From Ravibacter sp964559125 (GTDB lineage: Bacteria > Bacteroidota > Bacteroidia > Cytophagales > Spirosomataceae): a stretch of 61,722 nucleotides of DNA. A program made the translations under genes and the position numbers. This document shows positions 15,696 through 23,547 of this stretch, piece after piece. The first letter of the stretch is position 1, and every line of letters starts with the position of its first letter. Under the pieces are notes generated by a model. That model made no database searches. It was not told where the DNA came from and was given only the letters and a program-made list of their open reading frames with translations. The stretch is taken from positions 1 to 61,722 of the forward strand of contig CAZLGW010000036.1 in NCBI GenBank assembly GCA_964559125.1. Direction: 5' to 3'.

Positions 15696-17027
15696 TCATC
15701 GCCTCATTTTCACAACCGCCTGATAAACCCCCGCTTTAAATTTCCCCCCAATCTCCCCACCCCATGAGCTGGGCTGCTTTTGGGTAAGGATAACGCCGAC
15801 AATGCCTTCTTTGGGATCGGCCCAGTAGCTGGTACCGAAGGCTCCGCCCCAGTCGAAAGTTCCTTCAGACATCGGGAAACGTGCCGCCTGCTCGGCGGTG
15901 GTAATACCGAAGCCAAGACTGAAGTTGTTTTTGCCTTCTTTCAGGCCTGCTATCTGGTTGGAGGTAAAAAGCCTTACAGTTGTCGGGCTCAATATCTGCT
16001 TCCCGTTATAGATTCCTCCGTTCAGGAGCATCTGGAGGAAAATTGCGTAATCAAATGCAGTGGAGGAAAGTCCGGCGCCTCCCGAATAATACCTTCCTTT
16101 CATTCTGGGGTAGTTTTCAAGTACGTTCCCGTCTTTGGTAAGCCGGCCGCCATGTATGGCCACCTTGACGGTTTTCTTTTCGTTGTCTTCGGTATAAAGC
16201 GTGGCGAGCCTGGCATGCTTGCTTTCCGGCAGGTAAAAATAGGTGTCGTTCATGCCTGCGGGAACGAACAATCGCTCCCGTAGAAAATCGCTGAGGGTTT
16301 TCCCACTGACCACCTCGACGAGGTAGCCGAGCACATCCGTACTGAGGCTGTAGAGGTACTTTGCGCCCGGATCATGAAACAGCGGCATCTTCCCGAGCCG
16401 CTCCATCACGTCGGCAAGGCTGGCATACGGATCTTCAATACCTACCAGGATATTGTTTTTGGCATAGATTGCGTTTGCCTCCGGACTCCCGATTACGGCA
16501 TAGCCTATACCCGATGTATGGGTAAGCAAATCACGGATAGAAATTTCCCGCTTTGCCGGGCGGGCTGTATAAGAGCTGTCTTCGGGATTGAATTTTTCAA
16601 GGACCTGCGGGGAGGAGAAAGCCGGGATGTATTTAGAAACCGCGTCGTCGAGCAGGAAGTAGCCTTCTTCGTAAAGCATCATGACGGCTGCGCTGGTAAT
16701 CGCTTTGGTTTGGGAAGCGATCCGTACGATAGCGTCTTTTTTCAGCGGTGTCCTGCTGTCGAGGTCGTCGTAGCCATACGCTTTATGGTACACAACCTTT
16801 CCATGCCTGGCTACCAGTACTACCGCACCGGCGATCTGTTCTTTTTGCACATAGGAATCGATCACTCTGTCGATGCGCTTCAGGCGTTCGGTACTCATAC
16901 CTACTGATTCCGCAGTGGCAGTCTGGAGTTGCTGGGCCGGAAGAAGGGGTGAAGATAATAAAAGGAACGAAACCGCTACTATGGAAGACAACAGCCTGTT
17001 TCTGAAGGCACAGGAAATCAGATACAT
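15696..17027 (-). CDS. Class C beta-lactamase-type serine hydrolase
   Basis: A 443-residue exported protein with a signal peptide (about 1-32) and a beta-lactamase/esterase fold. The catalytic SxxK is Ser105-Gln-Thr-Lys108 in RIASQTKAITS. The tyrosine motif region is KYLYSLSTDVLGYLV (Tyr226), lacking the YxN asparagine of true AmpC. A C-terminal GGAFGTSYWADP resembles the third-motif region. This pattern fits family VIII esterases or D-Ala-D-Ala carboxypeptidase-like enzymes better than antibiotic resistance. The gene stands alone between a convergent secreted-protein gene and the terminator at 17056-17085. Substrate not predictable. Confidence 0.88.
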   Translation of the reverse strand: MYLISCAFRNRLLSSIVAVSFLLLSSPLLPAQQLQTATAESVGMSTERLKRIDRVIDSYVQKEQIAGAVVLVARHGKVVYHKAYGYDDLDSRTPLKKDAIVRIASQTKAITSAAVMMLYEEGYFLLDDAVSKYIPAFSSPQVLEKFNPEDSSYTARPAKREISIRDLLTHTSGIGYAVIGSPEANAIYAKNNILVGIEDPYASLADVMERLGKMPLFHDPGAKYLYSLSTDVLGYLVEVVSGKTLSDFLRERLFVPAGMNDTYFYLPESKHARLATLYTEDNEKKTVKVAIHGGRLTKDGNVLENYPRMKGRYYSGGAGLSSTAFDYAIFLQMLLNGGIYNGKQILSPTTVRLFTSNQIAGLKEGKNNFSLGFGITTAEQAARFPMSEGTFDWGGAFGTSYWADPKEGIVGVILTQKQPSSWGGEIGGKFKAGVYQAVVKMRR

Positions 17028-17055
17028 ATTCTAACAGGAAGATTATTAATAAAAA

Positions 17056-17085
17056 AACTGTTGTGAGCTTCCGCCCACAACAGTT
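17056..17085 (-). terminator. Intrinsic terminator for the DJ-1/TfoX transcript
   Basis: On the minus strand a perfect 10-bp stem (AACTGTTGTG / CACAACAGTT, 10-nt loop) is followed by seven T residues. It lies 24 nt past the TfoX-like stop at 17109 and upstream of the serine hydrolase start, so it separates the two minus-strand transcripts. Confidence 0.85.
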
Positions 17086-17108
17086 AGTAAGGAAGTAACC
17101 CTCTATTC

Positions 17109-17364
17109 CTACCGCTTTCTTGCCGATGCTTTTGCATGTTTATTATAATCCAGGCAAAGGTCAATCCAGTAAGAAAGCTCCCTGTCTGTCTGTATTCCTT
17201 CCGGTTCAACAAAGCAATAGCCGTTTAAAACCCTGCCATTCATGACCATAGGCATATATCCGGAATACCAAACCGCCCATCAGGGTCTTTTCCTCAACCT
17301 GGAATTCCGGAAGAGCCGAGAGGTACTTCCGCACTTTTTCTGCAAGTGTTTTGCTGTACGCCAT
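17109..17364 (-). pseudogene. TfoX/Sxy N-domain-like protein, frameshifted
   Basis: The first frame starts at an ATG (17364) overlapping the stop of the DJ-1 gene (TGATG) and reads MAYSKTLAEKVRKYLSALPE, then VEEKTLMGGLVF, which matches the start of TfoX N-terminal domains. It then drifts and stops at 17206. In the neighbouring frame the sequence continues with MVMNGRVLNGYCFV, ELSYWIDLCLDYN and KHAKASARKR to a stop at 17109, the usual tail of this small family. A single indel near 17260-17280 would join about 85 codons. Translational coupling to the DJ-1 gene suggests a once-joint function. A sequencing error cannot be excluded. Confidence 0.65.
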
Positions 17365-17942
17365 CAGATAGTGATTGAAATCCCCAGCAGCTTGTAAAAT
17401 TCTCTCAGGATAGCGGGGTGCCCGGGCCATGCCGGCGAGGTAACCAGGTTACCGTCAACTACCGCCTGGTCGGCCGGGATGTTTTTCCAGGTCCCGCCGG
17501 CCAGCTCTATATCAGGCCCTACAGCGACGTAAGCGGTGAGTGTACGGCCCGAGAGCACTTTGGCTGCGGTAAGTACCTGGATGCCGTGACAGATAGCTGC
17601 TACCGGTTTGTTATTATCGAAGAAATGGCGGGTGATATCCAGCACTTTCGGATTGAGACGGATATATTCCGGAGCCCGTCCGCCGGTAATATACAGGCCG
17701 TCATAATCTTCCGGCTTTACCGAGTCGAAATCGGCGGTAATAGCAAAACGGTGCCCCTGAGTTTCCTTGTAGGTCTGATCTCCCACAAAATCATGGACTG
17801 CGGTGGGAACGGTATCCCCTTTTTTACGATCGGGAGCGACAGAATCTACCTGCAGGCCCACAGAAAGCATAGCCTGGAAAGGGACCATGGCTTCATAATC
17901 TTCAACATAATCGCCGGCTAGCAACAAAATTTTCTTAGACAT
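17364..17942 (-). CDS. DJ-1/PfpI family protein
   Basis: A 192-residue cytosolic protein with the DJ-1/PfpI fold. The nucleophile elbow is AAICHGIQ with Cys118-His119, the acidic partner is probably Glu14 in GDYVEDYEAM, and YITGGRAPEYI is the glycine-rich turn. Members act as glyoxalase III/deglycases, chaperones or intracellular peptidases; the exact activity cannot be read from sequence. It is slightly longer than the minimal 165-170 residue PfpI. Its stop overlaps the start of the TfoX-like gene, and the pair ends at the terminator at 17056-17085. Confidence 0.9.
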   Translation of the reverse strand: MSKKILLLAGDYVEDYEAMVPFQAMLSVGLQVDSVAPDRKKGDTVPTAVHDFVGDQTYKETQGHRFAITADFDSVKPEDYDGLYITGGRAPEYIRLNPKVLDITRHFFDNNKPVAAICHGIQVLTAAKVLSGRTLTAYVAVGPDIELAGGTWKNIPADQAVVDGNLVTSPAWPGHPAILREFYKLLGISITI

Positions 17943-18068
17943 AATGCTTTGGTTTTTAATAACGGTTAATGTGAGGTCAGGTGCTGACCGATGTATAAAT
18001 ATAACGAATAACGAACGGAAATGATATTTTACTGCCCGCTCTCCCTCGTTTGGACGATGGGAGGGTGA

Positions 18069-18090
18069 TATCAGGTCTTCTGACCTGATA
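18069..18090. repeat. Perfect 9-bp hairpin between DJ-1 and pirin genes
   Basis: TATCAGGTC-TTCT-GACCTGATA is a perfect stem-loop just downstream (minus strand) of the pirin-like gene and of the larger palindrome at 18118-18166. It has no T run and is probably an mRNA 3'-end structure or part of a palindromic element. Confidence 0.5.
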
Positions 18091-18117
18091 AGAACTGATC
18101 TTTTCGCCGGTCAGAGA

Positions 18118-18166
18118 CCGGCTATCGCTCTTTCACCGTCGGGAGACGGGAAAGAGCGATAGCCGG
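18118..18166. repeat. 22-bp-stem palindrome covering the 3' end of the pirin-like gene
   Basis: CCGGCTATCGCTCTTTC (18118-18134) pairs perfectly with GAAAGAGCGATAGCCGG (18150-18166). The loop contains a second perfect stem CCGTC-GGGA-GACGG. The last ~15 codons and the stop of the pirin-like gene lie inside it, so a palindromic unit appears to have been captured by the coding sequence. It could also work as a terminator or RNA stabiliser. Confidence 0.65.
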
Positions 18167-18829
18167 AGGCACACTATCACATATAAAAAGAACAAGACCC
18201 CCGGAAGTGAAGCATTCAAAATCGAGAGATAGCGTATCGGGGACGGAGAGCGCATCCCTGGGTTGGAGCAGGCGATCTTTTACCTCGAAAATGCCTTCGA
18301 TTACATAAGCAAGCACCCCCGGACTACGCAGTGCAGCTTCGACCGACTCCCTTTCACCGAAACGGCCGACGATGACTTGAAAGTCCGGTGAAGTACGCAG
18401 CGGAGCCAGCCGGTTGTCCAATACCAGTTCGCCACCGGTCAGCAGGGGAGCCTCAACCTGCGGATCTTCCATATACCCGATCAGCAGGAAGTTGACAGGG
18501 CGGTCGAAAGGATTGTATATCCGGGAAGAACAGCCGGGTGTATGCCGGATGCTCAGCCAGCTACCATTTTCAACGGGTACGGTATCGCCTGCGTCCAGGA
18601 GATCTACGGCTCCGGCTATCGGCAGGATAAAGTGGCACGATCCTTCTCTGCCCGGGTGGATTCCGAGCGATGCACCCGGTTCCAGGGTAACGTCATCAAA
18701 CCTGAAAACAGGCTTTAGAAAACCGGGCAGCGCAGCGTCGCTGAAAAGCGGGAAGACAGAACCATAGCTTCCTGATCGGCCTTCCCGTTTTTCGGCCAGC
18801 AGAATATAAGTTTCATCGGCCAGGCTCAT
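18122..18829 (-). CDS. Pirin-like bicupin protein
   Basis: This 235-residue cytosolic protein has two cupin halves. The N-terminal half has LEPGASLGIHPGREGSCHFI and IAGAVDLLDAGDTVPV, which follow the spacing of pirin/YhhW proteins. The C-terminal half (IVGRFGERESVEAAL, GVLAYVIEGIFEVKDRLL) matches the second cupin. Classical pirins have a His/His/His/Glu iron site (HPH..E); here only HPG..H remains, so metal binding or quercetinase activity is uncertain. The start codon overlaps the stop of the dioxygenase-like gene (ATGA), implying translational coupling. Its C-terminus is encoded by a palindrome (18118-18166). Confidence 0.75.
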   Translation of the reverse strand: MSLADETYILLAEKREGRSGSYGSVFPLFSDAALPGFLKPVFRFDDVTLEPGASLGIHPGREGSCHFILPIAGAVDLLDAGDTVPVENGSWLSIRHTPGCSSRIYNPFDRPVNFLLIGYMEDPQVEAPLLTGGELVLDNRLAPLRTSPDFQVIVGRFGERESVEAALRSPGVLAYVIEGIFEVKDRLLQPRDALSVPDTLSLDFECFTSGGLVLFICDSVPPAIALSRLPTVKER

Positions 18830-19530
18830 GCGTTTACGACAATTGCATGTGTAAGCTCATATCCTTTAGAGACACTCCCTGTAACGGTTGCCATTTCAGT
18901 GCTGACACCGTCTCCGAAGACATTATCTCTTGCAATACTGGTGTCGGCCTGGCCTTTGTAGGCATAGACACCCTGGGCGTATACTACGGCGCTGATCGCT
19001 TCAGGGAAAGCGACCTGGGTAATGAGCAGCGATTTGCCCGATGAATTGTATACATGAACATGAATGTGGGGCGCCCGTCCCGAATACCAGCCGGGATAGA
19101 TACTTTTAAAGCCTGCCACTCCCTCACTGTTTGTAGTCTGCCTGCCGCGCAGAAAATTCACCTTTGTATAATCGGTACGTTGCATCCCGGTATTCCCGTA
19201 TTGGGAGTAATTCCCGTCGGCATCGCAATGCCAGATGTCGACAACGGCATTGGCTAGCGGCTCGCAATCGTTGTTTTTGTTCTGGATGATGATCCTGACG
19301 GTCAGCACTGTTCCTGTTCTGTCGGAAGTGATATCTTCCAATACCAGCGAGGCAGGGTTTTGTGTTGGGAACGGCCCGGCAGTTTCAGGTTCAGTCAGAA
19401 TGCAGGCCCCGCCTCCTGATCCTCCTTCAGGATCGATCTCTTCATTTGATTTGCAGCCTCCGAAGACGGGTATCACCGTGACAGCCCCCAATGTGCGGAA
19501 AGACCTTCTCAGAAATTCGGTGCGTTTCAT
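18826..19530 (-). CDS. Intradiol ring-cleavage dioxygenase-like lipoprotein
   Basis: A 234-residue exported protein with a signal carrying RRSF and a lipobox at FGGC (Cys26). The core matches the intradiol dioxygenase / protocatechuate 3,4-dioxygenase beta fold: ANAVVDIWHCDADGNYSQY (first iron Tyr), TNSEGVAGFKSIYPGWYSG (second Tyr), and APHIHVHVYN with two His ligands. The iron site therefore looks complete. Cell-envelope members of this family in Bacteroidota have unproven substrates. It is co-translated with the pirin-like gene. A dyad at 19540-19569 precedes the start. Confidence 0.85.
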   Translation of the reverse strand: MKRTEFLRRSFRTLGAVTVIPVFGGCKSNEEIDPEGGSGGGACILTEPETAGPFPTQNPASLVLEDITSDRTGTVLTVRIIIQNKNNDCEPLANAVVDIWHCDADGNYSQYGNTGMQRTDYTKVNFLRGRQTTNSEGVAGFKSIYPGWYSGRAPHIHVHVYNSSGKSLLITQVAFPEAISAVVYAQGVYAYKGQADTSIARDNVFGDGVSTEMATVTGSVSKGYELTHAIVVNA

Positions 19531-19539
19531 GACGGTATT

Positions 19540-19569
19540 GTTTAGTTGGTTAGCGATGATTAACTAAAC
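19540..19569. promoter_or_regulatory. Inverted repeat before the dioxygenase-like gene
   Basis: GTTTAGTT (19540-19547) and AACTAAAC (19562-19569) form perfect 8-bp arms 14 nt apart, ending 9 nt before the start codon at 19530. Placement suits an operator or a 5' UTR hairpin; no regulator gene is adjacent except the LytT-like gene downstream. Confidence 0.4.
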
Positions 19570-19655
19570 CTATGTACGCATGAACGCACGGTACAATTGC
19601 CGGCCCCGACGGGAGAATCGATGAATGAAGAGGTTGTATCGGTGAAGGCAGCGGC

Positions 19656-20351
19656 TCAGAGCCCTTCTTTCCATTTAAGGAGAAAGTGATTGTAGCTCTG
19701 GCCCACAGGCAGCTCCGATCCTGATTTCATTATCACTTTTTTGCCCCTGGTAGAATGAATATGGGTGTGGCCGACAATAAAACTGCGGTGTATCCTGCTG
19801 AACCTGCTTTCAGGCAGGGTTGACTCAAGCGTTTTGAGCGAGTTGAGCGATAAGACTGGATGAGGGGCATCTGCCAGGTGGATTTTGACATAATCTGAAA
19901 GGCTTTCTATGTATTCGATGTCCCGGAAAGGGATCTTGATCAGCTTGTATTCGGAATGTACCATCAGGCAGCCGGCTTCATCCGTTTTTTGACCGGGTAT
20001 CCGCTGCCTGACTTTTTGAATGGCCGTTTCAAGACGTTCGAGTGTAACGGGCTTCAGGATATAATCGGCAGCATCGAGCAGGAATCCCTCTACCGCGTAT
20101 TCCCGGTAGGCAGTGGTGAAAACGACCTGCGGCTTCGGGTCGGGAAGCCGTTCTACCAATTGCAGCCCGTCGATATCCGGCATATTGATATCGACGATGA
20201 CAAGGTCCACGTCTTCTTTTTCAAGGTAGCTGAGCGCCAGTATGCCGTCGTCAAAGCTACGTAGCAGTACGACGTCGTCAAACCGGCTTATATACTCCCG
20301 GATGAGCCCGAGTGCAAGCGGTTCGTCGTCAATTGCAATGCATCGGATCAT
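19656..20351 (-). CDS. LytR/AlgR-type (LytTR) response regulator
   Basis: 231 residues: an N-terminal receiver with acidic pocket DDE (8-10), phospho-acceptor Asp54 in VIVDINMPD, Thr in FTTAYREYA and Lys in ILKPV. A C-terminal LytTR DNA-binding domain follows (about 135-231: IPFRDIEYIESLSDYVKIHL, FSRIHRSFIV, SGSELPVGQSY). It is the partner of the kinase gene immediately upstream (5 nt apart). Such pairs in Bacteroidota regulate nearby transport or polysaccharide genes; targets cannot be told here. Confidence 0.93.
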   Translation of the reverse strand: MIRCIAIDDEPLALGLIREYISRFDDVVLLRSFDDGILALSYLEKEDVDLVIVDINMPDIDGLQLVERLPDPKPQVVFTTAYREYAVEGFLLDAADYILKPVTLERLETAIQKVRQRIPGQKTDEAGCLMVHSEYKLIKIPFRDIEYIESLSDYVKIHLADAPHPVLSLNSLKTLESTLPESRFSRIHRSFIVGHTHIHSTRGKKVIMKSGSELPVGQSYNHFLLKWKEGL

Positions 20352-20356
20352 GCTGC

Positions 20357-21448
20357 TTATGATTGGTTAATACTGCCTGAAGATTCTGAAATTGAAAGAT
20401 CCATACGAAGCCTTACTTCGAAGAAGTCTTCACTTCTGCTGATTTCCAGTTCATGCCTCTCAGGATAGTGGTGCTGGAGCCGCCGCCTGGTGTTTTCGAT
20501 CCCTATCCCGGTGCTCTCCCGCATCCTGTCTTTATTCATGACCTGGTTGGAGCAATGGAACTCAAGAAACCCGTTTTTAATGGAAAGATGAATGCGGATG
20601 AGCGCTTCCTTACTGGCACTTATACCGTATTTAAATGCATTTTCTACGAAGGTAATGAGAATCATCGGTGCTATCGCAACTTCGGGCTCAACAGCCGGGG
20701 CAGTGAAGTCGACCGTTGTTTTGGCGTTTAACCTTATCTTCTGGAGCTCGATATAATTCCTGATAAAATCTATCTCCCTTGCCAGCGGGACAGTGTCGGC
20801 GGCAGACTCTTCTACAAGATATCTCATCAGGTTGGATAGCTTAAGGATGCCGGGAGCAGTCTCGTCGCTTTTCAAGGTAGCCAGTGCATACAGGTTGCTC
20901 AGTGTGTTAAACAGGAAATGAGGGTTTATCTGGGCTCTCAGAAACGCCAGCTCCGCCCTGGCTTTGTCGGCCTGCGACCGGAGTATTTCCTCTTGTGCTT
21001 TCTGCCACCGATCTGAAGCTGCCGCAAACATACCGACCGACCAGACCATTCCCCATAGTACGATACTGATGATGTCAATTCTCTGTGGGCCAGGTCTCTG
21101 TGCTCTGTCGGGTAGTTGCCGTGGCGGCGGAGGCCTGTTTTCAGGTTCACGCAACTCCCTTACTTGCCGGAAGATGAGGTTTTCAAAAGGCGATACTTTA
21201 TAGACAAGTCCCAGGAAGCATAAAGAAACCAGCGTATAGGCGAGGTATTTTTTCTTTTGAAAGAAAAGAGGGATCAGCCATTTTGTATTGATATAGAAAA
21301 GCGCCGGGTAAAAAGCTGCAAACAGCCAGAAACCGGGTGTAAGGAAAAGCTGCCGGGCTGTATCGATACCCGACTCGCGAAAAACAAATGTGAGGATCAA
21401 CGCAATAAATAAGAGCCACCCCACAAAATGGCCTGTTTTGTTTCGCAT
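20357..21448 (-). CDS. LytS-type sensor histidine kinase
   Basis: The start chosen at 21448 (MRNKTGHFVGWLLFIALIL) puts the first membrane helix at the N-terminus; the frame is open up to 21505 but those extra residues are polar. About four membrane spans are followed by the His_kinase domain with FLRAQINPHFLFNTLSNLYA and a short ATP-binding domain (FVENAFKYGIS, GIGIENTRRRLQHHYP). There is no large extracellular sensor. It is 5 nt from the LytTR regulator, forming a standard two-component pair, and is divergent from the glycosidase-like gene at 21524, a candidate target. Confidence 0.9.
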   Translation of the reverse strand: MRNKTGHFVGWLLFIALILTFVFRESGIDTARQLFLTPGFWLFAAFYPALFYINTKWLIPLFFQKKKYLAYTLVSLCFLGLVYKVSPFENLIFRQVRELREPENRPPPPRQLPDRAQRPGPQRIDIISIVLWGMVWSVGMFAAASDRWQKAQEEILRSQADKARAELAFLRAQINPHFLFNTLSNLYALATLKSDETAPGILKLSNLMRYLVEESAADTVPLAREIDFIRNYIELQKIRLNAKTTVDFTAPAVEPEVAIAPMILITFVENAFKYGISASKEALIRIHLSIKNGFLEFHCSNQVMNKDRMRESTGIGIENTRRRLQHHYPERHELEISRSEDFFEVRLRMDLSISESSGSINQS

Positions 21449-21523
21449 AAGTATTAGCTTTGAGGCGTACATGCAAATTCGGGAATTTGCCGGTATCTCC
21501 AACACCTTACCATTTTTTACCTG

Positions 21524-22974
21524 ATGAAATATTCGCTGAAACCCCTTTCCCTGTTATTTTTTTCTGCTACACCGGAACAGCGCTGCTCCGGGCTCAGCCT
21601 GTCACGGATATCGGCGACAGGAGAGAACTCTTTGTAGACCGGTATATGATCGAACGCCTGGAAAACGTTAGCCTGGCCTTGAATTACCCCCGGAACGAAG
21701 GACAGGTACTCGCTTTTGACAAGCCGTGGGAGGGCGCTTTTTCCGCCTACGGGACCGTCATTAAGGATGGAACGATCTTCCGTATGTATTACCGGGGCGT
21801 GCCCGTAGCCGGAAAGGATGGGAATTCCAACGAGGTGACCTGCTATGCCGAATCGACTGACGGTATCAACTGGTCGAAGCCTGAGCTGGGTCTGTACGAG
21901 ATCGGGGGCTCGCGGGCCAACAATGTGATCCTCGCAAACGCCGCCCCGATCACTCATAATTTCAGCCCTTTCCTCGATACAAACCCCGACGCCCCTGCCG
22001 GCGAGCGCTATAAGGCGATTGGTGGAACGGATCGCAGCGGACTCGTTGCCTATGTCTCTCCCGACGGCAAACGCTGGAAAAAGATGCAGGAGGAAGCGGT
22101 TTTTAAGAAAGGCGTTTTCGACTCGCAGAATGTGGCGTTCTGGTCGGAAAGCGAGCAACGCTACGTCTGCTATTTCAGGACCTGGTCGGAAGGCGGCTAT
22201 AAAGGATTTCGCTCTGTGAGCCGGACTACTTCAAAAGATTTCCGGAACTGGACCGACCCTGTACCGATGACTTTCGGCGACACTCCCCTGGAGCACCTTT
22301 ATACGCAGCAGACAGCGCCGTATTTCAGGGCCCCGCACATATATGTAGCCATTGGTGCGAGGTTTATGCCCAATCGCCAGGTAGTGAGCGACGACCAGGC
22401 CGCTACATTGAAAGTAAACCCGAAGTATTACAAAGATTGCTCGGATGCGGTGCTGATGACCAGCCGCGGGGATCATGTATACGACCGTACTTTTATGGAG
22501 TCGTACGTCCGTCCGGGGATTGGGCTCCGTAACTGGGTTTCCCGTTCCAATTACCCGGTTCTGAACGTGGTGCAGACGAGTCCCGAAGAAATGTCGGTCT
22601 ATGTAAATGAAGACTATGCGCAGCCTACAGCCCACATCAAACGGTATTCGATGCGGTTAGACGGCTTTTCGTCGCTCAAAGCGGACTATAAGGGCGGGGA
22701 GGTTATTACGAAGCCCTTTATTTTCTCAGGGAAGGAACTTGAGATCAACTATGCCACATCGGCTGCCGGCAGTATCCGGGTTGAAATCCAGGACCAGGCG
22801 GGGAAGCCCCTGGAAGGTTATACCCTCGACAACTGCCAGGAAATCATCGGCAATGAGATCAGGCGCGTCGTTACCTGGAATGGCAAGAGCGATGTAAGCA
22901 GGCTCGCCGGGAAGGTGGTACGCCTTCGTATCTCGATGAAGGATTCGGATCTTTACTCATTCCGGTTCGAGTGA
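21524..22974 (+). CDS. Secreted glycoside-hydrolase-like propeller protein (frameshift in signal peptide)
   Basis: The body (from about 21590) is an intact ~460-residue protein of the GH32/GH43-like beta-propeller type: RRELFVDRYMIERL, TDGINWSKPELGLYE, YKAIGGTDRSGLVAYVSPDG and SKDFRNWTDPVPM. Its own frame runs upstream only into nonsense to 21460. In the next frame an ATG at 21524 opens a good signal peptide (MKYSLKPLSLLFF), and the two join if the T7 run at 21557-21563 had eight Ts, giving FFFCYTGTALLRAQPV. Either a base is missing from the assembly or the tract slips. Substrate unknown; related proteins are common in Planctomycetes and Bacteroidota sugar loci. It overlaps the convergent GDYXXLXY gene by 18 nt. 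Confidence 0.75.
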
Positions 22975-23517
22975 TTCCGTATGGACCTCCTCTTTGCCCG
23001 GTTGTGCAGGAACGACCGGGACGATCCGGTTTTTCTGATCGTCGAAAAGCCCGATCAGGAGGCTGTTGCCGTCCTTATCTACTTTCAGACCTCCGTATTC
23101 CGCCTTTTCATAGAACGATCCGGTACCTTCCTGGAAAAAGAACGATTCGGCTCCTATCCTGACGCGGTAGTCGGGCCTGGTATAGCCAATAAGGTGTTCA
23201 CCGGGAAAAAGGGGTTCTTTCGAAGCCTGGAATCGTTTGATGGAGGCAATACCTTCGGCGTCAGATTCAACGACACAGAAACCCCGTCTCGGCAGTGTGT
23301 CTTCGCGGGAAAGTAATTCTCCGGTGGGAGAGGGGAATGTATAGCGCAGCTCCATATAGTCTCCCTGCATCAGGGAACGGGGATCTACCGGGGCGAGCTT
23401 AAGCAGGAGCAGCGTCCCGTCTTTCAGCAGGATTTCTTTCTGGTATACCGTGTACCCGAAATACAGGAACAGGGCTGCCAGGTTAGCTACGATCAGGAAT
23501 TTATTGGCCTTTGACAT
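22957..23517 (-). CDS. GDYXXLXY domain protein
   Basis: A 186-residue protein with one N-terminal membrane helix (about 7-25) and the signature GDYMELRY at residues 52-59. The family usually sits with DUF4401 and DUF2157 membrane proteins, as here, and is thought to form an envelope complex of unknown function. It is the last gene of that three-gene minus-strand operon, 30 nt after DUF4401. The acidic tail (VHTESLEPE) is encoded in an 18-nt overlap with the convergent glycosidase-like gene. Confidence 0.88.
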   Translation of the reverse strand: MSKANKFLIVANLAALFLYFGYTVYQKEILLKDGTLLLLKLAPVDPRSLMQGDYMELRYTFPSPTGELLSREDTLPRRGFCVVESDAEGIASIKRFQASKEPLFPGEHLIGYTRPDYRVRIGAESFFFQEGTGSFYEKAEYGGLKVDKDGNSLLIGLFDDQKNRIVPVVPAQPGKEEVHTESLEPE

Positions 23518-23547
23518 AATTTCTTTTTATAATCCCGCCGACTCCGC

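Noticed and set aside
15696..17027. Antibiotic-resistance AmpC beta-lactamase
   Set aside because: SxxK is present but the YxN motif is altered, and there is no AmpR; a serine esterase or peptidase is more likely.
21460..21590. Upstream start of the glycosidase-like gene at 21460
   Set aside because: The added residues (MRRTCKFGNLPVSPTPYH..) are not a signal peptide and overlap the divergent kinase promoter; the neighbouring frame has a good signal.
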